A stretch of DNA of 15,973 nucleotides from an uncultured Faecalibacterium sp. (GTDB lineage: Bacteria; Bacillota; Clostridia; Oscillospirales; Ruminococcaceae): positions 1 through 15,973 of the forward strand of contig CALDLZ010000128.1 of the NCBI GenBank assembly GCA_937915335.1. The letters run 5' to 3'. Numbering within the stretch: position 1 is the first letter of the stretch; each line of letters starts with the position of its first letter. This document shows, piece after piece, positions 1 to 7,162 of the stretch. The notes under the pieces are model-generated. The model searched no databases and was not told the origin of the DNA. It saw only the letters and a program-made list of their open reading frames with translations. Both the position numbers and the translations under genes were made by a program.

Positions 1-378
1 GGTTCCATCGCTGCCATCCACTGCACCGCCGATCTCGAGACCGGCAACGGCAACCCTGCTGATGGCCGCAAGGTCAAGGGCACCATCCACTGGGTCAGCG
101 CTGACCATGCCGTGGATGCCGAGGTGCGCCTGTACGACAAGCTGTTCACCGAGGCCAACATGAACGCCATCCCTGAGGGCAGCGACTACAAGGACTACCT
201 GAATCCGGAGAGCGTCGTGGTGCGCAAGGGCTGCAAGCTGGAAGAGAGCCTGAAGGATGCCAAGCCCGGCGAGAAGTTCCAGTTCGTCCGCACCGGCTTC
301 TTTACCCCGGACAGCAAGAACCCCGGCGTGTATAACCGTGTGGTCACCCTGCGTGACAGCTTCAAGCCCGCAAAGTAA
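1..378 (+). CDS. glnS: Glutaminyl-tRNA synthetase, C-terminal part (5' end outside window)
   Basis: The reading frame is open from base 1 and ends at TAA 376-378, giving 125 residues of a longer protein. They match the C-terminal anticodon-binding beta-barrels of class I GlnRS: VKGTIHWVSA, the AEVRLYDKLF stretch, the LNPESVVVRKGC strand, the FVRTGFF strand and the near-terminal VTLRDSF are all landmarks of this family. GlnRS charges tRNA-Gln directly with glutamine in the cytoplasm. Many Firmicutes lack it and use GluRS plus GatCAB amidation, so its presence points to a lineage that carries the horizontally spread GlnRS gene (established knowledge; the lineage reading is inference). The catalytic Rossmann domain with HIGH and KMSKS lies upstream and cannot be checked. 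A short membrane-protein gene follows after 24 bases. Confidence 0.95.
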   Translation, partial: GSIAAIHCTADLETGNGNPADGRKVKGTIHWVSADHAVDAEVRLYDKLFTEANMNAIPEGSDYKDYLNPESVVVRKGCKLEESLKDAKPGEKFQFVRTGFFTPDSKNPGVYNRVVTLRDSFKPAK

Positions 379-402
379 ACTCTTGCAAAGGAGTACAAAC
401 AG

Positions 403-555
403 ATGAAAAAACATCTGATCCGGAATGTGATCCTGATGGCTGTCGTCACCCTCATTATGGGTGTGATCCTCAGCCTGTATATTGCCAATACCGGCACGGT
501 TCCAGCTGCCGACAATGCGGCCGCCTACACCGCTTCCTCACAGGCCGCACAGTAA
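403..555 (+). CDS. 50-residue single-pass membrane microprotein, function unknown
   Basis: The frame starts at ATG 403 behind a strong ribosome binding site (AAAGGAG, 387-393, 9-base gap) and ends at TAA 553-555. The protein begins MKKHLIRN, has one hydrophobic helix at about residues 9-28 (VILMAVVTLIMGVILSLYIA), then a short Ala/Thr/Ser-rich tail ending SSQAAQ. The basic N-terminus suggests an N-in, C-out topology, or less likely an uncleaved signal peptide; there is no lipobox cysteine. It lies 24 bases after glnS and just before a terminator, so it probably ends the glnS transcript. I do not recognise a family. The good ribosome binding site, operon position and typical membrane-anchor pattern make it likely to be a real gene rather than chance. 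Confidence 0.7.
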   Translation: MKKHLIRNVILMAVVTLIMGVILSLYIANTGTVPAADNAAAYTASSQAAQ

Positions 556-568
556 CCGCATACCCCTC

Positions 569-604
569 AACTGCTGCATGGCTTTGGTCGTGCGGCAGTT
601 TTTT
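569..604 (+). terminator. Rho-independent terminator after glnS and the microprotein gene
   Basis: A 12-bp stem with two G-U pairs (AACTGCTGCATG at 569-580 against CGTGCGGCAGTT at 589-600) closes an 8-base loop and runs straight into a T-tract at 599-604. The next gene's ribosome binding site (AGGAG, 607-611) begins only two bases after the T-tract, so no promoter fits between terminator and gene. Confidence 0.85.
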
Positions 605-617
605 GTTAGGAGATATC

Positions 618-1694
618 ATGTTCCTCGACATATTACCACTTAAAAATCATACCGCCCGCCTGACCCGTGTCTACGGCGACGAGCCCTGCGTTGCGCTTCC
701 TGCCAGCATCCCGGGCCCGGAGGGCGGCACCCTGTCCATCACCGAGCTGGGGGACTACTGCTTCTCGGAGAAGCCCCGGAGCTTGCCGAGAGCGGACGAG
801 ACCTGCCGTTACGAGCTCAGCCCGGACGGCACCTGCACTCTCGTGCGGGCCTTTGGGCGTGACCTGACTGGAAGGCGGGGCCGCTATGACCTCGACTTTG
901 GGGAGGGCCCTGCCGCCCCGGAAGAGCTGCACCCGGTGTGCGGCAATTTCGTGGAGGAAGTCAGCCTGCCGGACAGCCTGCCGGTCATCGGAAGCTGTGC
1001 CTTTTACAATTGCCGCAAATTACGGCGGCTCGGCGTGGGCGCGGGCGACCTGATCGTGGGCAGTGACGTGTTCCTGAACTGCTTTGCCCTGACCGACCTT
1101 ATTCTCCGCGCTGGCCCTGAGGAAAAGACGGGGCTGTTCTCCCTCGTCAACAACATCACCGAGGCGGTACGGGCACTGTTCTGGCTTCCGGGCGAAGAAC
1201 GGCCCCGGGCCGGGCTGTGGTACCCCGCCTACTGGGAGGACGTGGAGGAAAGCCCCGCCCACATCCTGCTCCACACCTTTTCGGGGCAGGGATACCATTA
1301 CAGGCAGTGCTTTTTGGAAGGAAAAGTCCTCTCCGCAGAATACGACGCGATTTTCCCGGACGGCCACGCCGCCGAGGATCAGGGCGTGGTGTCCATGCTC
1401 TGCTTTGACCGCCTGCGCTGGCCCTGGAACCTGACCGAGAAGGCAAAAGCGCCCTACCGGGAATTTCTGACCGCCCATACCGGCCTTGTGCTCCAGCGCC
1501 TGCTGAAAGCGCGGGACAACGACGGCGTGAAAGACCTGCTGGCGCTGGACGTAATGGATGCCGCCGCCTTCGCCGAGGGTGCGGAGCTGGCCGCCAAGGC
1601 AGATAATCCAGAGGCGGCGGCATTGCTGGCTGATGCGGAGTACAAGAAGAGGGGAGCTGCCCCGAAAAAGCGGAGGTATGATTTTGATTTCTGA
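618..1694 (+). CDS. Leucine-rich-repeat (BspA-type) protein, function unknown
   Basis: This encodes 358 residues with no signal peptide or membrane segment, so it is probably cytoplasmic. I chose ATG 618 because AGGAG (607-611) lies 6 bases upstream; an in-frame TTG at 603 falls inside the preceding terminator. Residues 112-163 carry BspA/LRR_5-like repeats: VEEVSLPDSLPVIGSCAFYN, CRKLRRL, then SDVFLNCFALTDLIL. An earlier degenerate repeat is visible near residues 38-50 (TLSITELGDYCFS). The C-terminal third (about 275-345) is predicted helical and Ala/Leu-rich, somewhat like ankyrin-type helical pairs, and ends in a basic then aromatic-acidic tail (KKRRYDFDF). The stop overlaps the start of the VWA gene, implying translational coupling, so it probably acts with the VWA/MoxR pair, perhaps as substrate-recognition partner (inference). 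Confidence 0.75.
   Translation: MFLDILPLKNHTARLTRVYGDEPCVALPASIPGPEGGTLSITELGDYCFSEKPRSLPRADETCRYELSPDGTCTLVRAFGRDLTGRRGRYDLDFGEGPAAPEELHPVCGNFVEEVSLPDSLPVIGSCAFYNCRKLRRLGVGAGDLIVGSDVFLNCFALTDLILRAGPEEKTGLFSLVNNITEAVRALFWLPGEERPRAGLWYPAYWEDVEESPAHILLHTFSGQGYHYRQCFLEGKVLSAEYDAIFPDGHAAEDQGVVSMLCFDRLRWPWNLTEKAKAPYREFLTAHTGLVLQRLLKARDNDGVKDLLALDVMDAAAFAEGAELAAKADNPEAAALLADAEYKKRGAAPKKRRYDFDF
1672..1676 (+). promoter_or_regulatory. Ribosome binding site that questions the VWA gene start
   Basis: GGAGG lies only one base before ATG 1678, too close for normal initiation, but seven bases before the in-frame TTG at 1684. The true start may therefore be TTG 1684, shortening the protein by two residues. 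The site is inside the end of the LRR gene. Confidence 0.5.
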
Positions 1695-3120
1695 GAAAGA
1701 AAAATTCATCGACCCCCGCAAGCCGTTTGAATCCAGGCGGCCCGAGACCCACGAGGAGTGGCAGGCCCGGATGGGCGGCGAGGTGCTGGCCGTGGTGCGC
1801 AGCGGGCTGTATCTGGACTTCCGCTTTCTGGATATGGCCCTGAGCGCCTTGCCCCCGGTGCCAGACGAGCGATGCGGCGTACTGGCGACCGACGGCCAGA
1901 GCCTGTATTATCAGCCCAGCGCCCTGCTGCGGCTCTACAAGGAAAACCCGAAATATCTCAACCGGTTGTATCTGCACACGGTATTTCACTGCGTATTCCG
2001 GCATCTCTGGCTCAAGGGCAAGCGGGATGCCCGGTTGTGGAACCTGGCCTGTGATATCGCCGTGGAAAACGTGCTGGACAACCTGAACCGTCCCAGCGTC
2101 AAGCGTCCGCTGACCTGGGTGCGCCAGAACGCCTACGCCGCCATTGCCGCCGAGGGCAAGGTAGTAGCTGCCGCCCCGGCTTACCGGTGGCTGGCGGGCC
2201 AGACACCCGGCGTTCTGCGCCAGCTGGAACGGGAATTCTACACCGATGACCACCGGCTCTGGCCCAAGGATGCCTCCGAGCAGCCCCAGCAGATGCCCAC
2301 ACCTTCGCCCCAGAAAACGTGGCAGAAGATCGGTGAGCGGATGCAGACCGAGCTCGACCTGCGGGACAAGGAAGCAGGCGACGGTACCGACGCGCTGAGG
2401 CAGCAGGTCAAAGCCGCCAACCGCAGCCGCCGGAGCTACAAGGACTTCCTGCGACGGTTCTGTGTCACCCGGGAAGAGGTGCACCTCGATCCGGACGAAT
2501 TCGACCTGAACTTCTACACCTACGGCTTATCGGTCTACGGCAATCTGCCCCTCATCGAGCCATTGGAGACCCGTGAGAGCAAGAAGATCGAAGAACTGGC
2601 ATTGGTCATCGATACCAGTTACTCCACCTCCGGCGAGCTGGTACGGGCCTTTCTGGCCGAGACCTACACCCTGTTGAAGGGGCGGGAGAACTTCTTCCAC
2701 CGGATGAATCTGCACCTCATTCAGGCAGACAACGCCATCCGGCAGGATCTGCTCATCCGCAATGAGGACGAGCTCATCCACGCCATGAACCACTTTGAGC
2801 TGCGGGGCGGCGGCGGTACCGACTTCCGGCCCGCCTTTGAATATGTCAACCAGCTCTGCGCCGAGAAGAAATTCTCGAACCTGCGGGGTCTGCTCTACTT
2901 TACCGACGGCATGGGTACCTATCCGGCCCGTCGCCCGGCCTACGATACCGCGTTCCTGTTCCTGGGGGAGAAATTCGATGATGCCAATGTACCACCCTGG
3001 GCCATGAAGGTGGTTCTGGACGAGGAAGAATTTTCGGGGCCCATGGCCCGGGCAGCGTCGGCGCTGGCTGACGCGCTGGCCGAGGAGGACGACCCCTACC
3101 GCGACTTGAATAACTCGTGA
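1678..3120 (+). CDS. VWA-like protein with metallopeptidase-like N-domain (DUF2201 type)
   Basis: The protein has 480 residues and is predicted cytoplasmic. The N-terminal half resembles the putative metallopeptidase domain of DUF2201 proteins: LHTVFHCVFRH at 99-109 followed by WNLACDIAVENVLDNL at 121-136. The usual HExxH is HTVFH here (H100, H104), so the catalytic Glu is missing. A charged linker (about 195-260) leads to a C-terminal VWA-like domain with a recognisable metal-ion-dependent adhesion site: DTSYS (D312, S314, S316), GGGGTDF (T381) and YFTDG (D410). VWA proteins of this kind are adaptors or substrate receptors for MoxR AAA+ ATPases, and such an ATPase is encoded 12 bases downstream. 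The start overlaps the LRR gene end by 17 bases (11 if TTG 1684 is used). The VWA assignment is firm; lack of peptidase activity is inferred. Confidence 0.88.
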   Translation: MILISEKEKFIDPRKPFESRRPETHEEWQARMGGEVLAVVRSGLYLDFRFLDMALSALPPVPDERCGVLATDGQSLYYQPSALLRLYKENPKYLNRLYLHTVFHCVFRHLWLKGKRDARLWNLACDIAVENVLDNLNRPSVKRPLTWVRQNAYAAIAAEGKVVAAAPAYRWLAGQTPGVLRQLEREFYTDDHRLWPKDASEQPQQMPTPSPQKTWQKIGERMQTELDLRDKEAGDGTDALRQQVKAANRSRRSYKDFLRRFCVTREEVHLDPDEFDLNFYTYGLSVYGNLPLIEPLETRESKKIEELALVIDTSYSTSGELVRAFLAETYTLLKGRENFFHRMNLHLIQADNAIRQDLLIRNEDELIHAMNHFELRGGGGTDFRPAFEYVNQLCAEKKFSNLRGLLYFTDGMGTYPARRPAYDTAFLFLGEKFDDANVPPWAMKVVLDEEEFSGPMARAASALADALAEEDDPYRDLNNS

Positions 3121-3132
3121 GGATGTGAACTT

Positions 3133-4671
3133 ATGAATATCAAACGTGCCAAAGAAGAGATCGAACACACCGTCAAGGCCTATCTGGCCAAGGACGCACT
3201 GGGGGAGTACGCTATCCCGTCCATCCGTCAGCGTCCTATCCTGCTGATGGGCCCTCCGGGTATCGGCAAGACCCAGATCATGGAGCAGGCTGCCCGGGAG
3301 TGCGGCGTGGCGCTGGTGGCCTATACCATCACCCACCATACCCGCCAGAGCGCCGTGGGCCTGCCCTTTATCCGTCAGCGCCACTACGGCAATCGGGATG
3401 TCTCGGTGACGGAATACACCATGAGCGAGATCATTTCCAGTGTCTACGCCAAGATGGAAGCCACCGGCCTGAAGGAGGGCATTCTCTTCATCGATGAGAT
3501 CAACTGTGTCTCCGAGACGCTGGCCCCCACCATGCTGCAATTTTTGCAGTGCAAGACCTTCGGCAACCAGGCAGTGCCTGCGGGCTGGGTCATCGTGGCG
3601 GCAGGCAACCCGCCTGAGTATAACAAATCCGTCCGGAATTTCGATATCGTCACGCTGGACCGTGTCCGCCGGATGGACATTGCGCCCGATTTACAGGTGT
3701 GGAAGGATTACGCCCGCACGGCGCACATCCACAGCGCCATCCTGAGTTACCTTGACCTGCACCCCCAGAATTTCTACCAGATCAACGCCGATGTGGATGG
3801 GACCCAATTCGTCACCGCCCGCGGCTGGGAGGATCTGTCCAACCTGCTGGACACCTACGAAGCGCTGGACCTGCAGGCCGATGAAGAGCTCATCCGGCAG
3901 TACATCCAGCACCAGAAGATCGCCGAGGACTTTTCGGCCTACCTCGACCTCTACTATAAGTACCGTGACGACTACGGTGTGGAAGAGATCCTGGCCGGTC
4001 AGGCAAAGCCTGCGGTCTATGCCCGCCTGCTCAACGCCCCCTTCGACGAGCGGCTGTCGCTGGTCAGCCTGATCCTGTCCGGCCTGAACGCCCGGTTCAC
4101 GGCTTCCCGTCAGGCCGACGCTGTGGTCGATGCCTGCTATGCCTTCCTGCGGGAGACCAAGCAGGGCTTTGCATCTCTGCTCGCTGACCTTGCGGACGGT
4201 GCTCTTACCCTGTTCAGCCAGATGGCCACCGACTACGATGCCGAGACCCAGCGCCAGCGCACTGCCGGCCTGCTGAGCCGGGATGCCCTGAACACTCGTT
4301 TGCAGGTCTACGCTGTCCTGCGCAAGTGGGAGGGTGAACTGCGCAAGGCGAATGCCGTGACGGCAGAGCCCGCCTTTGACCTGCTCCGCACCCAGTTCCA
4401 GACACTTGCCGGGAACCGGGATCAGGCTCAGGAGACCGCCAGCGCCGCGCTGGAAGCTGCCTTCGACTTTATGGAGAATGCTTTCGCCGAAAGTCAGGAG
4501 ATGGTGGTGTTTGTCACCGAGCTGACCCTGAATCCCGCTTCTCATGCGTTCATCACCGAAAACGGCTGTGACCGCTATTTCCAGTACAACAAGGACCTGC
4601 TGCTCGACCACCGCAAGGCCGCCCTGCAGCAGGAGCTGGCCGCCGAAGAGCGCCGCCACGGGGGGATCTGA
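3133..4671 (+). CDS. MoxR-like AAA+ ATPase
   Basis: A 512-residue cytoplasmic ATPase. The AAA+ core lies in residues 1-210: Walker A GPPGIGKT (40-47), Walker B ILFIDE (117-122), sensor-1 AAGNP with N159, and LDRVRRMD (175-182), the probable arginine-finger region. The C-terminal 300 residues are mainly helical and Ala/Leu-rich, without a motif I recognise; this is longer than the usual MoxR lid and may carry a family-specific oligomerisation or partner-binding part. MoxR ATPases work with VWA proteins in maturation or metal insertion of other proteins (RavA-ViaA, MoxR-MxaC precedents). The gene follows the VWA gene by 12 bases; GAGGA at 3119-3123 is the ribosome binding site and overlaps that gene's stop. 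The next gene starts one base after its own stop, so all are probably co-translated. Confidence 0.9.
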   Translation: MNIKRAKEEIEHTVKAYLAKDALGEYAIPSIRQRPILLMGPPGIGKTQIMEQAARECGVALVAYTITHHTRQSAVGLPFIRQRHYGNRDVSVTEYTMSEIISSVYAKMEATGLKEGILFIDEINCVSETLAPTMLQFLQCKTFGNQAVPAGWVIVAAGNPPEYNKSVRNFDIVTLDRVRRMDIAPDLQVWKDYARTAHIHSAILSYLDLHPQNFYQINADVDGTQFVTARGWEDLSNLLDTYEALDLQADEELIRQYIQHQKIAEDFSAYLDLYYKYRDDYGVEEILAGQAKPAVYARLLNAPFDERLSLVSLILSGLNARFTASRQADAVVDACYAFLRETKQGFASLLADLADGALTLFSQMATDYDAETQRQRTAGLLSRDALNTRLQVYAVLRKWEGELRKANAVTAEPAFDLLRTQFQTLAGNRDQAQETASAALEAAFDFMENAFAESQEMVVFVTELTLNPASHAFITENGCDRYFQYNKDLLLDHRKAALQQELAAEERRHGGI

Positions 4672-4672
4672 G

Positions 4673-5632
4673 ATGGGAGAGAGCCTGCTGTTTAGCCTGA
4701 ACAGCACCATGCCGCTGTTTTTCCTCATGGTGCTGGGGTATCTGTTCCACCAATCAGGTTTTCTGACCGACGAGTTTGTGGCGACCGCCAATAAGTTCGT
4801 GTTCAATGTGGCTTTGCCTGTCCAGCTTTTCCGTGACCTTGCCACCATGGATATCCGGGCCAGCTTTGATGCAAAGTATGTGCTGTTCTGTGCCGCCGCC
4901 ACCCTCGCCAGCATTCTGGTCATCTGGGTGCTGGCAAAGCTCCTGCTCAAGGATAAGCACATCGTGGGCGAGTTCGTGCAGGCCTGCTACCGCTCGTCCG
5001 CGGCCATCCTGGGTGCGGCCTTTATCCAGAATATCTACGGCACCTCGGGCATGTCCGGCCTGATGATTTTGGGAAGTGTACCGCTCTACAACATCTTTGC
5101 GGTGCTCATCCTCACGCTGGAAAGCCCCTCGCTGGATGCCCGCGGCGGCATGGCGGAGCGTCTGAAAAAGAGCCTGAAAGGCATCGTGACCAACCCCATC
5201 CTGTTGGGCATTGCGGCAGGCTTCGCGTGGAGCCTGCTCCGCCTGCCCCTGCCCACCATGGCCAGCAAGACCCTGAGCAGTCTGGCCGGGCTCACCAGCC
5301 CGCTGGCCCTCATGGCCATTGGCGCGGGTTTCAAGGGCCGCAAGGCGCTGGCCTACATCCGCCCCACCATTGCGGCCACTCTGACCAAGCTGGTGATCCT
5401 GCCGGCCATCTTCCTGCCCATCGCGGTGCGGTGCGGCTTTACTGACCAAAAGCTGGTGGCCCTGTTGGTCATGCTGGGCAGCGTGACCACCCCGGCGGGC
5501 TACGTCATGGCCAAGCAGATGGGCCATGAGGGGACGCTGACCGGATCTGTCTGTGTCACCACCACCGTGTTCAGCGCCCTGACCCTGACCTTCTGGGTGT
5601 TCTGGGCCCGGAACGGCGGGTATATTGCGTAA
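4673..5632 (+). CDS. AEC-family (auxin efflux carrier-like) transporter
   Basis: A 319-residue inner-membrane protein with about ten hydrophobic segments. The first is MPLFFLMVLGYLFHQSGFL (13-31), followed by the family-typical NVALPV (45-50). The second half repeats the pattern with TNPILLGIAAGF (173-184), SPLALMAIGAGF (209-220) and VTTPAGYVMAKQMG (271-284). AEC carriers export or exchange organic anions (malate and malonate carriers in bacteria); the substrate cannot be read from sequence. ATG 4673 follows the MoxR stop (TGA 4669-4671) by one base, with a G-run at 4660-4665 as ribosome binding site, so translation is coupled. Whether the transporter belongs functionally to the MoxR module or merely shares its transcript is open. 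A strong terminator follows at 5670-5711. Confidence 0.9.
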   Translation: MGESLLFSLNSTMPLFFLMVLGYLFHQSGFLTDEFVATANKFVFNVALPVQLFRDLATMDIRASFDAKYVLFCAAATLASILVIWVLAKLLLKDKHIVGEFVQACYRSSAAILGAAFIQNIYGTSGMSGLMILGSVPLYNIFAVLILTLESPSLDARGGMAERLKKSLKGIVTNPILLGIAAGFAWSLLRLPLPTMASKTLSSLAGLTSPLALMAIGAGFKGRKALAYIRPTIAATLTKLVILPAIFLPIAVRCGFTDQKLVALLVMLGSVTTPAGYVMAKQMGHEGTLTGSVCVTTTVFSALTLTFWVFWARNGGYIA

Positions 5633-5669
5633 GCAAGGCGTTTGGCCGCTAAAATAAAATCAGGATAAC

Positions 5670-5711
5670 AAAAACCAGACCGGAAATCGTAAGATTTCCG
5701 GTCTGGTTTTT
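5670..5711. terminator. Bidirectional terminator between AEC gene and tRNA operon
   Basis: A perfect 18-bp stem (5671-5688 against 5693-5710, core ACCAGACCGGAAATC) closes a GTAA tetraloop. It is flanked by an A-run on the left and a T-run on the right, so it has a U-tract in both directions. It ends the rightward AEC transcript and the leftward tRNA-Arg/tRNA-His transcript. Confidence 0.93.
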
Positions 5712-5716
5712 AGCAG

Positions 5717-5791
5717 GGTGCCTTGTGGGACTCGAACCCACGGTCTCCAGATCCACAATCTGGCGCGTTAACCGACTACGCTAAAGGCACC
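5717..5791 (-). tRNA. tRNA-His (anticodon GTG)
   Basis: On the minus strand the gene folds as a full cloverleaf. The acceptor stem starts GGTGCCTT and ends AAGGCACC, which includes the extra G at position -1 paired with C73 that identifies tRNA-His. The anticodon loop is TTGTGGA between CCAGA and TCTGG, giving GTG. The T-arm has GTGGG-TTCGAGT-CCCAC. CCA is not encoded. It is the second gene of a two-tRNA operon, 8 bases after tRNA-Arg. Confidence 0.97.
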
Positions 5792-5799
5792 ACATAATA

Positions 5800-5873
<74 letters not shown>

Positions 5874-5937
5874 ACGTTGTTATCCCATGGGGTACTTATC
5901 TGGCGGCAGTGTGCGTTCGGCACACGCTGCGAGAAGT

Positions 5938-5966
5938 ATAATACCATATCCATAGGATTCTGTCAA
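5938..5966 (-). promoter_or_regulatory. Sigma-A-type promoter of the tRNA-Arg/tRNA-His operon
   Basis: Reading leftward: TTGACA (5966-5961), a 17-base spacer, then TATTAT (5943-5938). Transcription would start near 5931, so the precursor begins with a hairpin (GTGTGC-CGAAC-GCACAC, within 5908-5930) about 35 bases before mature tRNA-Arg. Near-consensus elements and the right spacing suit a stable-RNA promoter. Confidence 0.85.
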
Positions 5967-6016
5967 GCAGATTTTCAAACTTTTTTGTGCTTTCTGGCAG
6001 GAAGGGAAACTTCCGC

Positions 6017-6553
6017 TCAGAGCAGCCACATTCCGGCAGCACCCAACGCAAAGCCCAGAACCGCGCCGGCGGCTACATCCCGGATGTAGTGCGCCCCCGT
6101 GAGCACCCGCAAAACGCAGATGAGCAGAGCCACCACGACCATGCAGGCCCCGGCGGCGGGGTAGAAATAGCACCACACCGCCGCCAGAACCGCCGCGCTC
6201 AGGGCATGGCGGGAGGGGAAGGATTTGCCGCGGGTCTCCTTTTTCACCAGCGGGGTGAAGCCCGGCTGCTCGTAAGGGCGGGGGAAGTTCAGCTTTGCCC
6301 GCAGCAGGGTGCCGCCAAGAAAAACAAGGGCCGGAACCAAAATCGCCCGGACGATGAGCTGCATAAGATCCAGCGCGGCGGTACGATCCACCGGGAACAA
6401 CCGGAACATCCTGACGTTCAGCAGTACCAGCAGCAGGGGATAGCAGGCAAAGGGCACGGCGGGCAGCCAGCGGTTCAGGGCGATGATCCACTTTTTCAGG
6501 GCGGGGCGGGCTTCCAGCCAGCGCAGCAGGGTCTGGTAGTGTTCCGGAGTCAT
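6017..6553 (-). CDS. PAP2-family membrane phosphatase
   Basis: A 178-residue integral membrane protein with about five hydrophobic segments. All three phosphatidic-acid-phosphatase type 2 motifs are present: R85-x6-R92-P93 (RAKLNFPRP, with Arg instead of the usual first Lys), PSRH at 113-116 with the proton-transfer His116, and R149-x5-H155 (RVLTGAH) carrying the nucleophile histidine. Such enzymes dephosphorylate lipid phosphates, including undecaprenyl pyrophosphate, at the outer face of the membrane; the exact substrate is not readable. The ribosome binding site GGGAGGG lies five bases before ATG 6553. The DUF1643 gene ends 12 bases upstream, so the two form an operon. No clear terminator follows, so transcripts may run into the tRNA operon. 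Confidence 0.9.
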   Translation of the reverse strand: MTPEHYQTLLRWLEARPALKKWIIALNRWLPAVPFACYPLLLVLLNVRMFRLFPVDRTAALDLMQLIVRAILVPALVFLGGTLLRAKLNFPRPYEQPGFTPLVKKETRGKSFPSRHALSAAVLAAVWCYFYPAAGACMVVVALLICVLRVLTGAHYIRDVAAGAVLGFALGAAGMWLL

Positions 6554-6565
6554 GGTATCCCTCCC

Positions 6566-7129
6566 TCAAAAGCAGGTGTCCAGATAGTTTTCCACATCAA
6601 AGGGCTCGGGTGTTGAATCTTTGCGCAGATAGAGTGGGTGGTGGGGATGGCCCTTCTTGCTCCGCTTGCCAAAGGTCACCCAGGGAATGTTCCGCTCTCT
6701 CGTCAGGGCCACCATCTCCCGCATCAGGCCGGGCAGGTAGTCCCGCTTTTCGATCAGGGTGCCCCAGGCGGCCCACATGGTGGGTTCCGTTTCGGCCAGC
6801 ACGGCCTTCAGCCAGCGCAGGTTCTCGTCGCAGAGGGCGCGGTCAGGCACCTTGTCCATGTCGTTGGGGTCGGTGGCACGCTGGGGGTAGACGTTGAACA
6901 TGATCCAGCTGTCAAAGCCGTTGGCATTGGCCAGCCGCTCCACACTCTTTAAGGTAGGATCCAGCGCGCCGGGCTGGGCGGTGCTGGGGTTGATGCCGAT
7001 GCACACCAGCGGATGCCTGCCTACCCGGCCCAGAACATAACGGTAGGGCAGGTAGGTGTGGGGCTCGTAATACCAGATGCCGCCGGGATATTCCCCCGCT
7101 TCGAGACGGGGCAGCTGTTCAGTCTGCAT
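6566..7129 (-). CDS. DUF1643 domain protein, function unknown
   Basis: A 187-residue soluble protein matching the DUF1643 pattern throughout: YRYVLGR (29-35), the signature GINPSTA (45-51), DPTLKSV (57-63), FNVYPQRATDP (78-88), an AAWG segment (120-123) and HPHHPLYL (161-168) near the end. The conserved Asn, Ser, Asp, Arg, Trp and His residues suggest an enzyme or nucleic-acid/nucleotide-binding pocket, but no activity is established to my knowledge. The family resembles parts of some uracil-DNA-glycosylase-like folds in pattern only, and I would not assign that function. ATG 7129 is preceded by GAGG about 9 bases upstream. It is the first gene of a leftward pair with the PAP2 phosphatase, transcribed divergently from the BMP-like gene. 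Confidence 0.88.
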   Translation of the reverse strand: MQTEQLPRLEAGEYPGGIWYYEPHTYLPYRYVLGRVGRHPLVCIGINPSTAQPGALDPTLKSVERLANANGFDSWIMFNVYPQRATDPNDMDKVPDRALCDENLRWLKAVLAETEPTMWAAWGTLIEKRDYLPGLMREMVALTRERNIPWVTFGKRSKKGHPHHPLYLRKDSTPEPFDVENYLDTCF

Positions 7130-7162
7130 GAAAATGTACCTCGCAAATGTTTCTTCCTGTTT

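Noticed and set aside
455..483. Internal promoter (TTATGG-17-TATATT) inside the microprotein gene
   Set aside because: The -35 matches consensus poorly, and any transcript from it would still meet the terminator at 569-604.
1156..2484. Long open frame (442 codons) on the minus strand opposite the LRR and VWA genes
   Set aside because: It spans two genes with clear motifs on the plus strand, is Pro/Arg/Gly-rich with no recognisable domain, and is explained by GC-rich codon bias.
3691..4962. 423-codon minus-strand frame opposite the MoxR and AEC genes
   Set aside because: Both opposite genes are firmly identified; the antisense product is low-complexity and spans a gene junction.
5975..6016. 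Terminator for the PAP2 gene
   Set aside because: Only a weak 5-bp stem near 6000-6016 is seen and it has no U-run in the leftward direction.
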